Notes under the pieces: generated by a model | What the model was told of the DNA's origin: nothing | Databases searched by the model: none | What the model saw: the letters and a program-made list of their open reading frames with translations, nothing else | Part shown: positions 36,320 through 44,524 of the stretch, piece by piece | Layout of the letters: each line of letters opens with the position of its first letter | How positions within the stretch are numbered: position 1 is the first letter of the stretch | NCBI GenBank assembly: GCA_019636945.1 | Contig: JAHBWO010000008.1 | Coordinates: forward strand, 1-56,928 | Direction: 5' to 3' | From: Nitrospira sp. | Lineage (GTDB): Bacteria; Nitrospirota; Nitrospiria; Nitrospirales; Nitrospiraceae | Length of the DNA: 56,928 nucleotides | Made by a program: the position numbers and the translations under genes

Positions 36320-37849
36320 GCAGGAGAGTAACCGCGCCATATCAAGAGATCGAGTCAGGTGATCCGTCCATCGGTCAAGTTCACCTCGTAGTCGAGCGGT
36401 GACGGATCGGGAGGTGTGAACCCCAACCGGGAGAAACCCTTTCCGCGCACGGGCACGATTAAGCCAGGCTCGACGAAAACTAGGCTCATCAAACACTCCA
36501 TGAATGTAGGTGCCCCAAACAAGGCCATCCTCCCGAATGGCCCCATCACACGAATCCTCTTGCACAGCCGCCAATGGATGGGCTCCTCCTATTGGTGAAA
36601 CACGACGTTGCAACCGGAAACAGGGACGTTCGTTCTGATATACGGTAACTCCCATATGAACTTGGTAGCCTCTCACGATGGTTTGATCAGCCACCAGCGT
36701 ATCTGTCGGATTGGCTTCCACCTGTTCGGTACACTTTTTCTGACTCAGCTCAGTTTCAATGCTCAAGTAACCTAGACCAGAACTAATTCCGCCTTGCTCG
36801 ACGTGATGAGAGTCTGAGATTGTTCGACCGAGCATTTGATAGCCGCCGCAGATGCCAACAAGCTCCCTCCCATTACACACATGACGCTCAAGGATGGGGC
36901 TATACCCCTGCTCTTGGAGATATGAGAGGTCGGAAAGCGTATTCTTACTCCCAGGAACAATCACAATATCGGCCTGATCCACCAGCGATGGGGTGGTGAC
37001 ATACTTCAAGGCCACATCCGGTTCCGCCATCAATGAATTGAAGTCGGTAAAGTTGCTCATATGAGGCAAGGAAATAACGGCGATATTGAGCTGTTCTGTA
37101 GAAAACGCCACCCGCCGATCCCTTTCCTGATTTAAACTGTCTTCTTGGTCCAACAGCAGATCTTGAAGAAATGGCACGACACCCAAGACAGGAATCCCGC
37201 TCCGAGACTCCACAAAACTCACTCCATCGGCAAAGAGCTTCGGATCACCGCGAAACTTGTTGATAACGACACCACAAACTCTATCTCGCTCGTCCGGTTC
37301 CAACAGGTCTAATGTTCCAAGCACTTGAGCAAAGACACCGCCTCGATCAATATCAGCCACCAAGATTACTCGGGCATCAGCCAGTTCGACGATAGGCCAA
37401 TTGACCAGATCCCGGTCGCGCAGATTCATCTCTGCCGCACTCCCAGCTCCTTCAATGACTATGGTCTCATACTGTTGTGCCAGTCTGGCATAGCTGTCCT
37501 GCACAATGGTCCACAGTTGTGGTCTCTGCTCAAAATAGGTCGACGCGTTCCCCGTGGACCATACGGATCCCCGCACGACGACCTGCGAACGATTGTCAGA
37601 CTCTGGCTTGAGCAAGATGGGATTCATGTCGACATGCGGGAGAATGCCACAGGCCTCAGCTTGGAGTGCCTGCGCTCGACCGATCTCTCCGCCCTCCGGA
37701 GTCACGAATGAATTCAGCGACATGTTCTGTGCTTTGAATGGGGCTACACGCATGCCTGCACGATGAAGGAATCGGCAGATTCCTGCTGTGATCAGGCTTT
37801 TCCCGACATCCGAGCCAGTCCCCAGAACAGCAAGTGCCTGTGCCGTCAT
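36290..37849 (-). CDS. cobQ: cobyric acid synthase (glutamine-dependent amidase)
   Basis: A 519-residue CobQ/CbiP that amidates four peripheral carboxylates of adenosyl-cobyrinate a,c-diamide. The N-terminal ATPase-like domain starts 'ALAVLGTGSDVGKSLITAGICR' (P-loop variant), with 'PFKAQNMSLNSFVT' and 'DIDRGGVFAQVLGTLDLL' family motifs. The C-terminal class I glutaminase has its nucleophile in 'VGICGGYQMLGR' and its His in 'GTYIHGVFD'. It overlaps the cbiZ stop by 4 bp and is the last gene of the long operon. Length is normal (about 490-520). Confidence 0.95.
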   Translation of the reverse strand: MTAQALAVLGTGSDVGKSLITAGICRFLHRAGMRVAPFKAQNMSLNSFVTPEGGEIGRAQALQAEACGILPHVDMNPILLKPESDNRSQVVVRGSVWSTGNASTYFEQRPQLWTIVQDSYARLAQQYETIVIEGAGSAAEMNLRDRDLVNWPIVELADARVILVADIDRGGVFAQVLGTLDLLEPDERDRVCGVVINKFRGDPKLFADGVSFVESRSGIPVLGVVPFLQDLLLDQEDSLNQERDRRVAFSTEQLNIAVISLPHMSNFTDFNSLMAEPDVALKYVTTPSLVDQADIVIVPGSKNTLSDLSYLQEQGYSPILERHVCNGRELVGICGGYQMLGRTISDSHHVEQGGISSGLGYLSIETELSQKKCTEQVEANPTDTLVADQTIVRGYQVHMGVTVYQNERPCFRLQRRVSPIGGAHPLAAVQEDSCDGAIREDGLVWGTYIHGVFDEPSFRRAWLNRARARKGFLPVGVHTSRSVTARLRGELDRWTDHLTRSLDMARLLSCLSHRRIFSL

Positions 37850-38574
37850 CGATGCGACTCCTGCCAGGCTCTTGCCTTCGCCAAGCCATGCGTAACACAG
37901 TCGGTGACGACTTGCCCAATCAATGCCCCCATGACGGTATGCGTCCCACTATAGATATGCCATGTCCCCTGCCCACGCAGCGAACAGGCAATCACCACCA
38001 CGTCTGTCCCGGTCCCGGTGGCAGCAGCACCGCTCTGGCAACTCAGCACGCCGTGATCACGTAACACACCGCTCTTGGCCTCTGTGACAACTTGTACGGC
38101 ACCGACCATTGCGGATTGAGACAGACTGCCGTTTGTGATGAGAATGAGATTGATCGTCCCTGGTTTGAGTAATCTGTTGCCGGCACCATCTCCGGGTGGC
38201 CATTCTCCAGCTCGAACAGCATTGGTCACACCAACCGTTGCAAAACACTCCACCCATAACCCATCCGACGCAGCTCGTGCCGTCACCACTTGCGTCATCG
38301 GAACCGCCGTCATCAGCCCGACAGTCGATGCGTGGATTCCCATGGAAACGGCCAACTCCCGTAAACAGGATGCCGGGTCATGACAGGACAGTGACTGCGT
38401 TCCTGGCACCGATGACTGAGCATCCACCTGATGATTGAGGATATAGGAAGCCACCCTGAACCCTCCCCCTTGGGGAGCCGATGAAAGAACGCGCTTTCGC
38501 CCTTCCAGCTCGATCACCAACGTCTGCCCTCTCACACGATACCGGCTATGAACCTCTGTGGCGTCCTTTTTCAT
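37846..38574 (-). CDS. cbiZ: adenosylcobinamide amidohydrolase CbiZ
   Basis: A 242-residue protein of the CbiZ family, recognisable by 'GFRVASYILNHQVD', 'ASTVGLMTAVPMTQVV', 'VTVGVTNAVRAGEWP'-like 'FATVGVTNAVRAGEWP', 'GTINLILITNGSLSQSAMVGAVQVVTEAKSGVL' and 'ATGTGTDVVVIACS'. CbiZ removes the aminopropanol arm from adenosylcobinamide and from pseudocobalamin, so that foreign corrinoids can be rebuilt. Its presence with transport and BluB genes argues for cobamide remodelling. It is coupled to cobD (2 bp) and cobQ (4-bp overlap). Confidence 0.88.
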   Translation of the reverse strand: MKKDATEVHSRYRVRGQTLVIELEGRKRVLSSAPQGGGFRVASYILNHQVDAQSSVPGTQSLSCHDPASCLRELAVSMGIHASTVGLMTAVPMTQVVTARAASDGLWVECFATVGVTNAVRAGEWPPGDGAGNRLLKPGTINLILITNGSLSQSAMVGAVQVVTEAKSGVLRDHGVLSCQSGAAATGTGTDVVVIACSLRGQGTWHIYSGTHTVMGALIGQVVTDCVTHGLAKARAWQESHR

Positions 38575-38576
38575 CT

Positions 38577-39686
38577 TCAGTTCTTAAGGAGGAGTAGGTG
38601 AGAAAGCTCGCGAAGGAGTCGGTCATTCTCTGACCTCGTTCGCACCGCGATTCGAACGGATCGTGAGTTGGCACCGGGCACGGAAGAGCAATCTCGAATC
38701 AATACCCTTTTTCTTCGCAATCGTTCGGTGATATCGCGTGCAGGGTGAGTACGAGGGAGCTCGACAAGACAGTAGTTCGCATAGGTGGGTATCACCGTAC
38801 AGCCAGGTAACGCGGCCAGCTTTCTTCGAAATCGTTCACGCTCCTGTGTCATGAATGTCAGGCTTGTTCGCGCATGGGCCTCGTCGTTGAGGGCCGCCAA
38901 TGCCGCAACTTGCCCCATCGTACCGACCGACCAAGGAGGGAGCTGTCGTTGAATCCGTCTGATCATCGTCTGTGCCGACACCGCATAGCCTACACGCAAT
39001 CCGGGTAAGGCATAGAACTTGGTCATACTGCGTAGGACCACGACATGTGGCCAAGAGACCGCCCGGCGCAAGACCGACCGGTCAGAACAGTAATCGGCAA
39101 ACGATTCATCAATGATCAGCCAAAGACCTCGTTTGCGAGCAGACCCGGCCAATCGTATCAGATCATCGACGGTACAGGCCTGCCCTGTCGGGCTATTGGG
39201 GTGACAGAGCATCACGCTGTCAAAGGAGCGACCCTCGTTCCGGCCTGTCTCCATGGCCCGACAAAGACGATCGACCGGAATGGCATAGTCGTCGATTCGA
39301 TCTGCATAGAGTGTTGTGGTCTCTGTTCCTGTTCGCCTCATGGCTGCGGCATATTCTGAAAAAGTGGGCTGGACGACAAGGAGACGATGGATACCCAACG
39401 CACGAGGCAGCGCGTCGATCAACTCCGTAGAACCGTTCCCAACCACGATCTGGTCTGGATTTATCCGCCAGAATGCAGCCAACGCTTGGCGAAGCTCCCA
39501 ACAGTCGGGGTCCGGATAATGGGCCAGCAGCTGCCTGGAAGAGGCAATGGCTTTCCACACATGTGGAGAAGGGCCCAAGGGATTGATGCTTGCACTGAAA
39601 TCGACGATATCGCCTGGATCACATGCCAGCGCTCGTGCGACACGATAGATATTCCCACCATGCACAGACCTGTTCACACGAGCCAT
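38577..39686 (-). CDS. cobD: PLP-dependent L-threonine-O-3-phosphate decarboxylase (CobD/CobC-type)
   Basis: A 369-residue fold-type I aminotransferase-like enzyme. 'RVNRSVHGGNIYRVARALACDPGDIVDFSASINPLGP' is the standard start of the CobD/CobC branch. The PLP lysine is in 'VVLRSMTKFYALPGLRVGYAV', and 'CHPNSPTGQACTVDDL' and 'LIIDESFADYC' surround the cofactor. It makes (R)-1-amino-2-propanol phosphate for the cobalamin side arm. HisC-type homology is possible, but the cobalamin context decides. It overlaps cbiB by 13 bp. A threonine kinase (PduX) is not in the window. Confidence 0.88.
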   Translation of the reverse strand: MARVNRSVHGGNIYRVARALACDPGDIVDFSASINPLGPSPHVWKAIASSRQLLAHYPDPDCWELRQALAAFWRINPDQIVVGNGSTELIDALPRALGIHRLLVVQPTFSEYAAAMRRTGTETTTLYADRIDDYAIPVDRLCRAMETGRNEGRSFDSVMLCHPNSPTGQACTVDDLIRLAGSARKRGLWLIIDESFADYCSDRSVLRRAVSWPHVVVLRSMTKFYALPGLRVGYAVSAQTMIRRIQRQLPPWSVGTMGQVAALAALNDEAHARTSLTFMTQERERFRRKLAALPGCTVIPTYANYCLVELPRTHPARDITERLRRKRVLIRDCSSVPGANSRSVRIAVRTRSENDRLLRELSHLLLLKN

Positions 39687-40630
39687 CTTAGTCCTATGGC
39701 CAGAAGAACAGCTAACACACTGGCTATCGCCATCACCTTCGTTGCCGGCACGATGTCGTTTGGTTCGACACAGCGCCCATCGAGGCCAAGCGTTGGACGG
39801 TTATGTGGAATACCGTCATAGAAATTGGTGCCACCGAGTCTCACACCCAACACACCGGCCATCGCTGCCTCAGGTCTCCCGCTGTTGGGACTGGGGTGCT
39901 TCCCGCCATCCCGTATGAACACACGCCATCCCCGACAGACTGATTCTCGTTGTCTGGTCATCAAGCCAGCACCAAGAATCAAGAGCATCGCCGCAAGACG
40001 AGCCGGAATCCAGTTGGCCAGATCATCCAGTCGAGCCGATGCCCATCCAAAATCAGCATACCGGGTATCGCGGTGCCCAATCATGGAATCAAGCGTGTTG
40101 ATCGCCTTGTAGGCCAACGCCAGAGGGGCACCACCGATTGCCAAGTACAGGAGAGGCGCAACCACACCATCTGCCGAACTTTCTGCGACCGTCTCGACCG
40201 TCGCACGAGCCACCTCGGATGGGGAGAGTCCGGCCGTGTCTCGTCCGACAATCATCCCCACCGCTCGGCGCGCAGCTGAGAGGTTTCCTGTCTGGAGTGG
40301 GCTATCCACTGCATGAGCATGGTCCCAGAGGTCCCTCGCAGCCAGCGTCATCCACGCCATGATGATCGAGAGAGCAGACCCTAACCATTCCGCAACCTGT
40401 TTGGCCTCTTCGATGATCGCTGCGACAAGCACGAAGGTCACGGTCGGCAATCCGATGGCGAGACAAATTCCTGCGAGGCGAAGGTTGATCGCGCTTCGGC
40501 AGATCCTCCGCACTCCATGATCACACCATGCAATACATCGTCCCATCACACGAACGGGATGCGGCAACCAATGAGGATCACCAAGCAGTGCATCCACTAC
40601 ACCCGCAGCAAGAAGTTCGCCGCCGGTCAT
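39674..40630 (-). CDS. cbiB: adenosylcobinamide-phosphate synthase CbiB
   Basis: A 318-residue membrane enzyme that joins aminopropanol (phosphate) to cobyric acid. The start at 40630 (MTGGELLAAGVVDALLGDPHWLPHPVRVMG) is chosen because this is the family N-terminus and its ATG overlaps the cobS stop by 4 bp; an upstream in-frame Met at 40726 would add 32 unrelated residues inside cobS. Typical motifs are 'GDP.WLPHPVR.MG', 'RDTAGLSPSEVARATVETVAESSADGVVAPLLYLAIGGAPLALAYKAINTLDSMIGH' and 'RPEAAMAGVLGVRLGGTNFYDG'. Several hydrophobic helices. Confidence 0.93.
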   Translation of the reverse strand: MTGGELLAAGVVDALLGDPHWLPHPVRVMGRCIAWCDHGVRRICRSAINLRLAGICLAIGLPTVTFVLVAAIIEEAKQVAEWLGSALSIIMAWMTLAARDLWDHAHAVDSPLQTGNLSAARRAVGMIVGRDTAGLSPSEVARATVETVAESSADGVVAPLLYLAIGGAPLALAYKAINTLDSMIGHRDTRYADFGWASARLDDLANWIPARLAAMLLILGAGLMTRQRESVCRGWRVFIRDGGKHPSPNSGRPEAAMAGVLGVRLGGTNFYDGIPHNRPTLGLDGRCVEPNDIVPATKVMAIASVLAVLLAIGLRWLV

Positions 40631-41400
40631 GCGAACCGAAACAGGAGCGGAATGGACAGGAGGAAGAGAATCTCGATGACCTCGTTCATGGCCCCAAGCG
40701 TATCGCCGGTAATCCCACCGAACCATCTACGGCACCCCCACCAACCTATCAGCACGACAACTACCCCGGCCATCATGACGATGAACGAGCTGGCGATGCC
40801 GAAACCTACACCCAGTCCAATGGCCACAAGAAGTGTGGCCACGAGGACGTGTCGCCACGAGAGATGGGTAAGAAACGGAGCGGCTAAGCCCCCTTCCGCC
40901 CTGGCGTAGGGAGAAATCCATGCGGAGGTCACCATGGCCCAACGGCCGACCGCAGGCATACAATACAGCGCAGGCACTCGCAATTCTTGCGGTAACACCA
41001 TCAAGCCGGCATAACGGAGAAGCAGCGAGAGAAAGAGCCCGGTGGCACCAAGTGCACCGACCTGGGGATCGCGCATAATCGACAGTCGTTCGACCGATGT
41101 GCAACCTCCGGCCAGGCCATCCAACGTATCGGCCAATCCATCCTGATGGAGTCCGCGTGTCAGCAGTACGAGGAGCACGATCAACAAGGCATTCACCACG
41201 ATACCGTCAAAGACCACCTGCAATGCCATATCAGCAACAACCAGGCCACCACCGATCAGCAAGCCCACGACGGGATACCAGGCCATCGACGCCGCGAGCT
41301 CAGGCGCCGTCGGTTCATGATGCACTCTGCTCAGAGGAATGGTCGTCAGAAAATGCCAGGCGAAGATGAATGGACGGGCGACGGCTCCCATAGGCATCAC
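40627..41400 (-). CDS. cobS: adenosylcobinamide-GDP ribazoletransferase CobS
   Basis: A 257-residue integral membrane enzyme that joins adenosylcobinamide-GDP and alpha-ribazole in the last step of the nucleotide loop. The acidic signature 'GLHQDGLADTLDGLAGG' (about residues 85-101) and 'RDPQVGALGATGLFLSLLLRYAGL' are typical. Several membrane helices. The ATG overlaps the cobT stop by 4 bp and the stop overlaps the cbiB ATG, so the three are translationally linked. Confidence 0.94.
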   Translation of the reverse strand: MMPMGAVARPFIFAWHFLTTIPLSRVHHEPTAPELAASMAWYPVVGLLIGGGLVVADMALQVVFDGIVVNALLIVLLVLLTRGLHQDGLADTLDGLAGGCTSVERLSIMRDPQVGALGATGLFLSLLLRYAGLMVLPQELRVPALYCMPAVGRWAMVTSAWISPYARAEGGLAAPFLTHLSWRHVLVATLLVAIGLGVGFGIASSFIVMMAGVVVVLIGWWGCRRWFGGITGDTLGAMNEVIEILFLLSIPLLFRFA

Positions 41401-42452
41401 AACTTGTTTGCCACCCCGGCTTCTTCGAAAGTCGCCATCTCCGTATAGACTTTGACGGCTGCACAGACGAGATCCATCCCTAAGCAGGCTCCGGTCCCCT
41501 CGCCGAGTCGAAAATCGAGATCAAACAGCGGGGTTAATCCCAACTGGTTCAGAATCGCGCGATGCCCCTTCTCGACCGACCGATGCGCGGCAATCAGATA
41601 GGCACGACACAACGGCTGAAGTCCTACGGCAATCAACGCCGCGGCACCGGCGATAAATCCATCCAACACAACAGGCACACGGGAGGCGGCGGCACCGAGC
41701 ATCAGCCCAGCCAGCCCAGCGATTTCCAATCCCCCGATCTTTGCCAACACACCGATCGGATCGGACGGCTTCGGACGATGCAGATCGAGAGCCTGTTGAA
41801 TCACACGTACCTTGTGCGCACGATCTGACTCCTGAATACCTGTCCCGTGTCCTGTGACCTCTTCCACAGGCCGACCGGTCATCACCGCCGTAATGGCCGC
41901 GCTGGGAGTCGTATTCCCGATTCCCATTTCCCCTGTTCCGATGAGACCGATACCCTCCCGTACAGCCTCTGTCGCCAAGTCGATCCCCACCTGGACGGCT
42001 TGCTCCGCCTGCTCCCGCATCATCGCCGGCTCCCGCATCACATTGCCTGTCCCATTCATGATTTTTCGGTGGATCAACCCAGGGACGGTCTTAAAGTCAT
42101 AATCAACTCCGATATCGACCACACGGACAACCACGCCCGCGTGCCTGGCGAGTACGTTCACGCCAGCGCCACCCCGTAGGAAGTTCAGCACCATTTGAGG
42201 GGTGACCTCACGCGGATAGGCACTCACACCTTCTGCCGTGACACCATGATCGGCGGCAAAGGTGAACACCATTCCCCGGGGGATAGTGGGCTTCAACTCG
42301 CCGGTCATGGTGACGTAGGCTGTGGCCAACTCCTCAAGCTTGCCAAGGCTGCCGAGTGGCTTGGTCAGCCGACCCAAATGAGTCTGTGCTTTCGTGTGCA
42401 ACGCTGGGTCAAGCGGCTGAATCTGATGACAGACATCCTGAATCGACATCAC
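41397..42452 (-). CDS. cobT: nicotinate-nucleotide:dimethylbenzimidazole phosphoribosyltransferase CobT
   Basis: A 351-residue CobT that activates the lower base as alpha-ribazole phosphate. The fold is recognisable from 'LDPALHTKAQTHLGRLTKPLGSLGKLEELA', 'TFAADHGVTAEGVSAYPREVTPQMVLNFLRGGAGVNVLA', 'GTGEMGIGNTTPSAAI' and the catalytic glutamate in 'RLGEGTGACLG'. Length is normal. The stop overlaps the cobS start. The neighbouring BluB supplies its preferred base. Confidence 0.95.
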   Translation of the reverse strand: MMSIQDVCHQIQPLDPALHTKAQTHLGRLTKPLGSLGKLEELATAYVTMTGELKPTIPRGMVFTFAADHGVTAEGVSAYPREVTPQMVLNFLRGGAGVNVLARHAGVVVRVVDIGVDYDFKTVPGLIHRKIMNGTGNVMREPAMMREQAEQAVQVGIDLATEAVREGIGLIGTGEMGIGNTTPSAAITAVMTGRPVEEVTGHGTGIQESDRAHKVRVIQQALDLHRPKPSDPIGVLAKIGGLEIAGLAGLMLGAAASRVPVVLDGFIAGAAALIAVGLQPLCRAYLIAAHRSVEKGHRAILNQLGLTPLFDLDFRLGEGTGACLGMDLVCAAVKVYTEMATFEEAGVANKL

Positions 42453-42462
42453 GCTCCTTTCC

Positions 42463-43023
42463 TCACTTCAGGCGAAGGGGTAGTCCACTGACCGCCAGAT
42501 AGGCTTCATTCGCCCCTGCAGCAAGGCATTGATTCACTCGTCCGGAAAGATCACGGAACGCTCGCACTGATGGTTCAACTGGGACAAGGCCAGACCCTAA
42601 CTCATTACTGACGATGATCACTGTGGCCCCGGTGCGCCGCATCGCGTCAAGAAGTGTTCCTACGCGCGCAAGAATGACTGATTCCCCGAGACCAATCCCG
42701 ACCAAATTACTCAACCAGAGAGTCACGCAATCAAACACGACGATCCGGTACTCTGACCCCTGTTTGGCAAACCAGGCCTCCACATCAAGAGGCTCTTCAA
42801 TCGTCTGCCATTCGGCTGAACGGGTCGCCCGATGCCTCGCAATGCGTTCCACCATTTCGGCATCAAGCCCCTGCCCAGTCGCGACAAATGCACGTGGCCC
42901 CCGCGAGCCCGCTAACTGAAGCGCGATCTCGCTTTTCCCGGACGAGGCACCACCCAACACGACAATAATACGACTCTTGGGTCGTCCGACAGGCCGAGCG
43001 TTACGTCGAGTTCTTGGCGACAT
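42463..43023 (-). CDS. cobU: adenosylcobinamide kinase / adenosylcobinamide-phosphate guanylyltransferase
   Basis: A 186-residue bifunctional CobU/CobP enzyme. The P-loop is 'VVLGGASSGKSEIALQLA', the guanylylated His lies in 'ERIARHRATRSAEWQTIEEP', and 'VVFDCVTLWLSNL' and 'IIVSNELGSGLVPVEPSVRAFRDLSGRVNQCLA' are typical. I chose the ATG at 43023 (MSPRTRRNARPVGRP), which overlaps the ATR gene by 23 bp; the open frame starts 72 bp earlier without family similarity. It phosphorylates adenosylcobinamide and transfers GMP to it. Confidence 0.93.
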   Translation of the reverse strand: MSPRTRRNARPVGRPKSRIIVVLGGASSGKSEIALQLAGSRGPRAFVATGQGLDAEMVERIARHRATRSAEWQTIEEPLDVEAWFAKQGSEYRIVVFDCVTLWLSNLVGIGLGESVILARVGTLLDAMRRTGATVIIVSNELGSGLVPVEPSVRAFRDLSGRVNQCLAAGANEAYLAVSGLPLRLK

Positions 43024-43597
43024 CCCGTTCCCACAAAAATTCCGGTTCGCCCTGTGTCTTGGCCACCCATCGAGCCAGGACAAATAAGGCATCACTCAGC
43101 CGATTGACGAACTTGATGATGGTCGGATCAACTGGTTCAATTTTTGAGAGCGCGACACACAAGCGCTCGGCTCGACGGCAAATCGTCCTGGCCTGGTGGA
43201 GAAAACCCGACACTTTTCCCCCTCCGGGAAGGATGAACTCTTTAAGCGGTTCCAAACTCTTCTGGCATCGATCGATCATCTTTTCAAGCCGTGTGACATC
43301 GCTCGTCAGTACTTGCGGCATATTCTTGAACGTCTGCCCTGGTGTCGTCGCCAAAATACTCCCGACATCGAAGAGCTTGTTCTGCACCCATCGAAGCTCA
43401 TCTTCCAACTGGCCGGCCCGTTTGTTGTGCTCGACAATTTCTTGATTGAAAACCCGAACCATTCCGATTGAAGAATTCAATTCATCGACGGTGCCGTACG
43501 CCTCGACCCGAAGACTGTCCTTCCACACCGGTTGCCCGCCGGCGAGTCTGGTTTTTCCCGCGTCTCCCGTTCTTGTATAGACCTTGGTAATCCGCAT
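43001..43597 (-). CDS. PduO-type cob(I)alamin adenosyltransferase
   Basis: A 198-residue ATP:cob(I)alamin adenosyltransferase from the ATG at 43597 (MRITKVYTRTGDAGKTRLAGG). Motifs are the ATP-binding 'YTRTGDAGKTRLAGGQ' at the N-terminus, 'RRAERLCVALS' near 135-145 and 'FVNRLSDALFVLAR' near the end, all characteristic of the PduO family. It forms the Co-C bond that makes the active coenzyme. The first 116 bp of the gene overlap the 3' end of bluB in another frame, which is unusually long. The 3' end overlaps cobU by 23 bp. Confidence 0.93.
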   Translation of the reverse strand: MRITKVYTRTGDAGKTRLAGGQPVWKDSLRVEAYGTVDELNSSIGMVRVFNQEIVEHNKRAGQLEDELRWVQNKLFDVGSILATTPGQTFKNMPQVLTSDVTRLEKMIDRCQKSLEPLKEFILPGGGKVSGFLHQARTICRRAERLCVALSKIEPVDPTIIKFVNRLSDALFVLARWVAKTQGEPEFLWERDVAKNST

Positions 43598-44282
43598 ATC
43601 CGTTGCTCCCCTTGTCCGAACTTTGATTCCCCCATGCTTCATAGTGAATGAGCTGATCAACTGGAATCCGCTCCCGCCACCCCGCCGTCTCTAAATCAGG
43701 AGCCTGTTCAAATTTCGAGACATACCCTAAACACAAGTAGGCCAGAATCGTCACCGATTGAGGAACGCCAACGACTTGCTTCAGCGCCTGATGATCCAGG
43801 ATGCTGACCCAGCCGACCCCGATCCCTTCCGCCCTGGCGGCCAGCCAGAGATTTTGAACCGCGCAACAGGTACTATACAAGTCCGTCGCACGCACCGTGG
43901 AGCGCCCAAGGACTTGAGGCCCACCGCGTCGTCGGCTGCATGTGATACACAGATTGATCGGTGCTTCCTCAATGCCTTCCAACTTCAACCGCCGGTACAG
44001 TGCTCCCTTGGCGCCTGCATATCCGGTAGCGGCTTTGGTGTTGGCATCGATGAAGAGGTCCTTCACCGCACGTTTCGTTGCGCCATTGCGGATGACCACA
44101 AAATCCCATGGCTGCATGAAGCCGACTGATCCGGCATGATGAGCCGCCGTTAACAATCGCATCATCACCGGATCAGGGATTGGCTTCGGCAGAAAGTTCC
44201 GACGCACGTCACGGCGTTCGAAAATCACCCGATACACCGCCTCACGCTCTGGCTCAGAAAATCGTCCCTGTGGTCGGCTCAT
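43482..44282 (-). CDS. bluB: 5,6-dimethylbenzimidazole synthase BluB, with C-terminal extension overlapping the next gene
   Basis: A 266-residue member of the nitroreductase-like BluB family, which cannibalises FMN to make DMB, the lower ligand of B12. 'YRVIFERRDVRRNFLPKPIPDPVMMRLLTAAHHAGSVGFMQPWDFVVI' and 'LWLAARAEGIGVGWVSILDHQALKQVVGVP' are typical. BluB normally ends soon after the '...W..RIPVDQLIHYEAWG' stretch (about residue 225 here). The last ~40 residues are an unrelated, basic tail read across the start of the adenosyltransferase gene, so a small frameshift near the end (in the genome or the assembly) or a lost stop is possible. Confidence 0.92.
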   Translation of the reverse strand: MSRPQGRFSEPEREAVYRVIFERRDVRRNFLPKPIPDPVMMRLLTAAHHAGSVGFMQPWDFVVIRNGATKRAVKDLFIDANTKAATGYAGAKGALYRRLKLEGIEEAPINLCITCSRRRGGPQVLGRSTVRATDLYSTCCAVQNLWLAARAEGIGVGWVSILDHQALKQVVGVPQSVTILAYLCLGYVSKFEQAPDLETAGWRERIPVDQLIHYEAWGNQSSDKGSNGYADYQGLYKNGRRGKNQTRRRATGVEGQSSGRGVRHRR

Positions 44283-44306
44283 TCTAATCTCGACTCGGCC
44301 TACTCG

Positions 44307-44510
44307 TTACCTGATGGACGACGATCGTGGTCCCAACTCACCAGTTGCCACTTTTCCTAGGCAGATCTGGCAGAGACAGTCCGTAAACTGTGCGGCGATC
44401 CAGTCCATCTGTTGCTCTGTAATCCCCAATGTGCCACACCAACATTGGTACCCGACACATTGAAACGGCTGACCACAGTGTTCACAGACCTTTTCAACAG
44501 GACCCCTCAT
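44307..44510 (-). CDS. cysteine-rich CWC-type small protein
   Basis: A 67-residue protein beginning MRGPVEKVCEHCGQPFQCVG. It has seven cysteines in the pattern CxxC, C, CWC, then CxC and C ('CEHCGQPFQC..YQCWCGTLGI...FTDCLCQICLG'), the CWC small-protein family thought to bind zinc. Function is unknown. It lies in the cobalamin operon between cbiA (14 bp) and bluB (24 bp); the family is often placed near cobalamin genes in my recollection, so it may help metal or corrinoid handling. The 44510 ATG is preferred to an upstream in-frame ATG lying inside cbiA. Confidence 0.75.
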   Translation of the reverse strand: MRGPVEKVCEHCGQPFQCVGYQCWCGTLGITEQQMDWIAAQFTDCLCQICLGKVATGELGPRSSSIR

Positions 44511-44524
44511 TCCTCTACCTTCAG

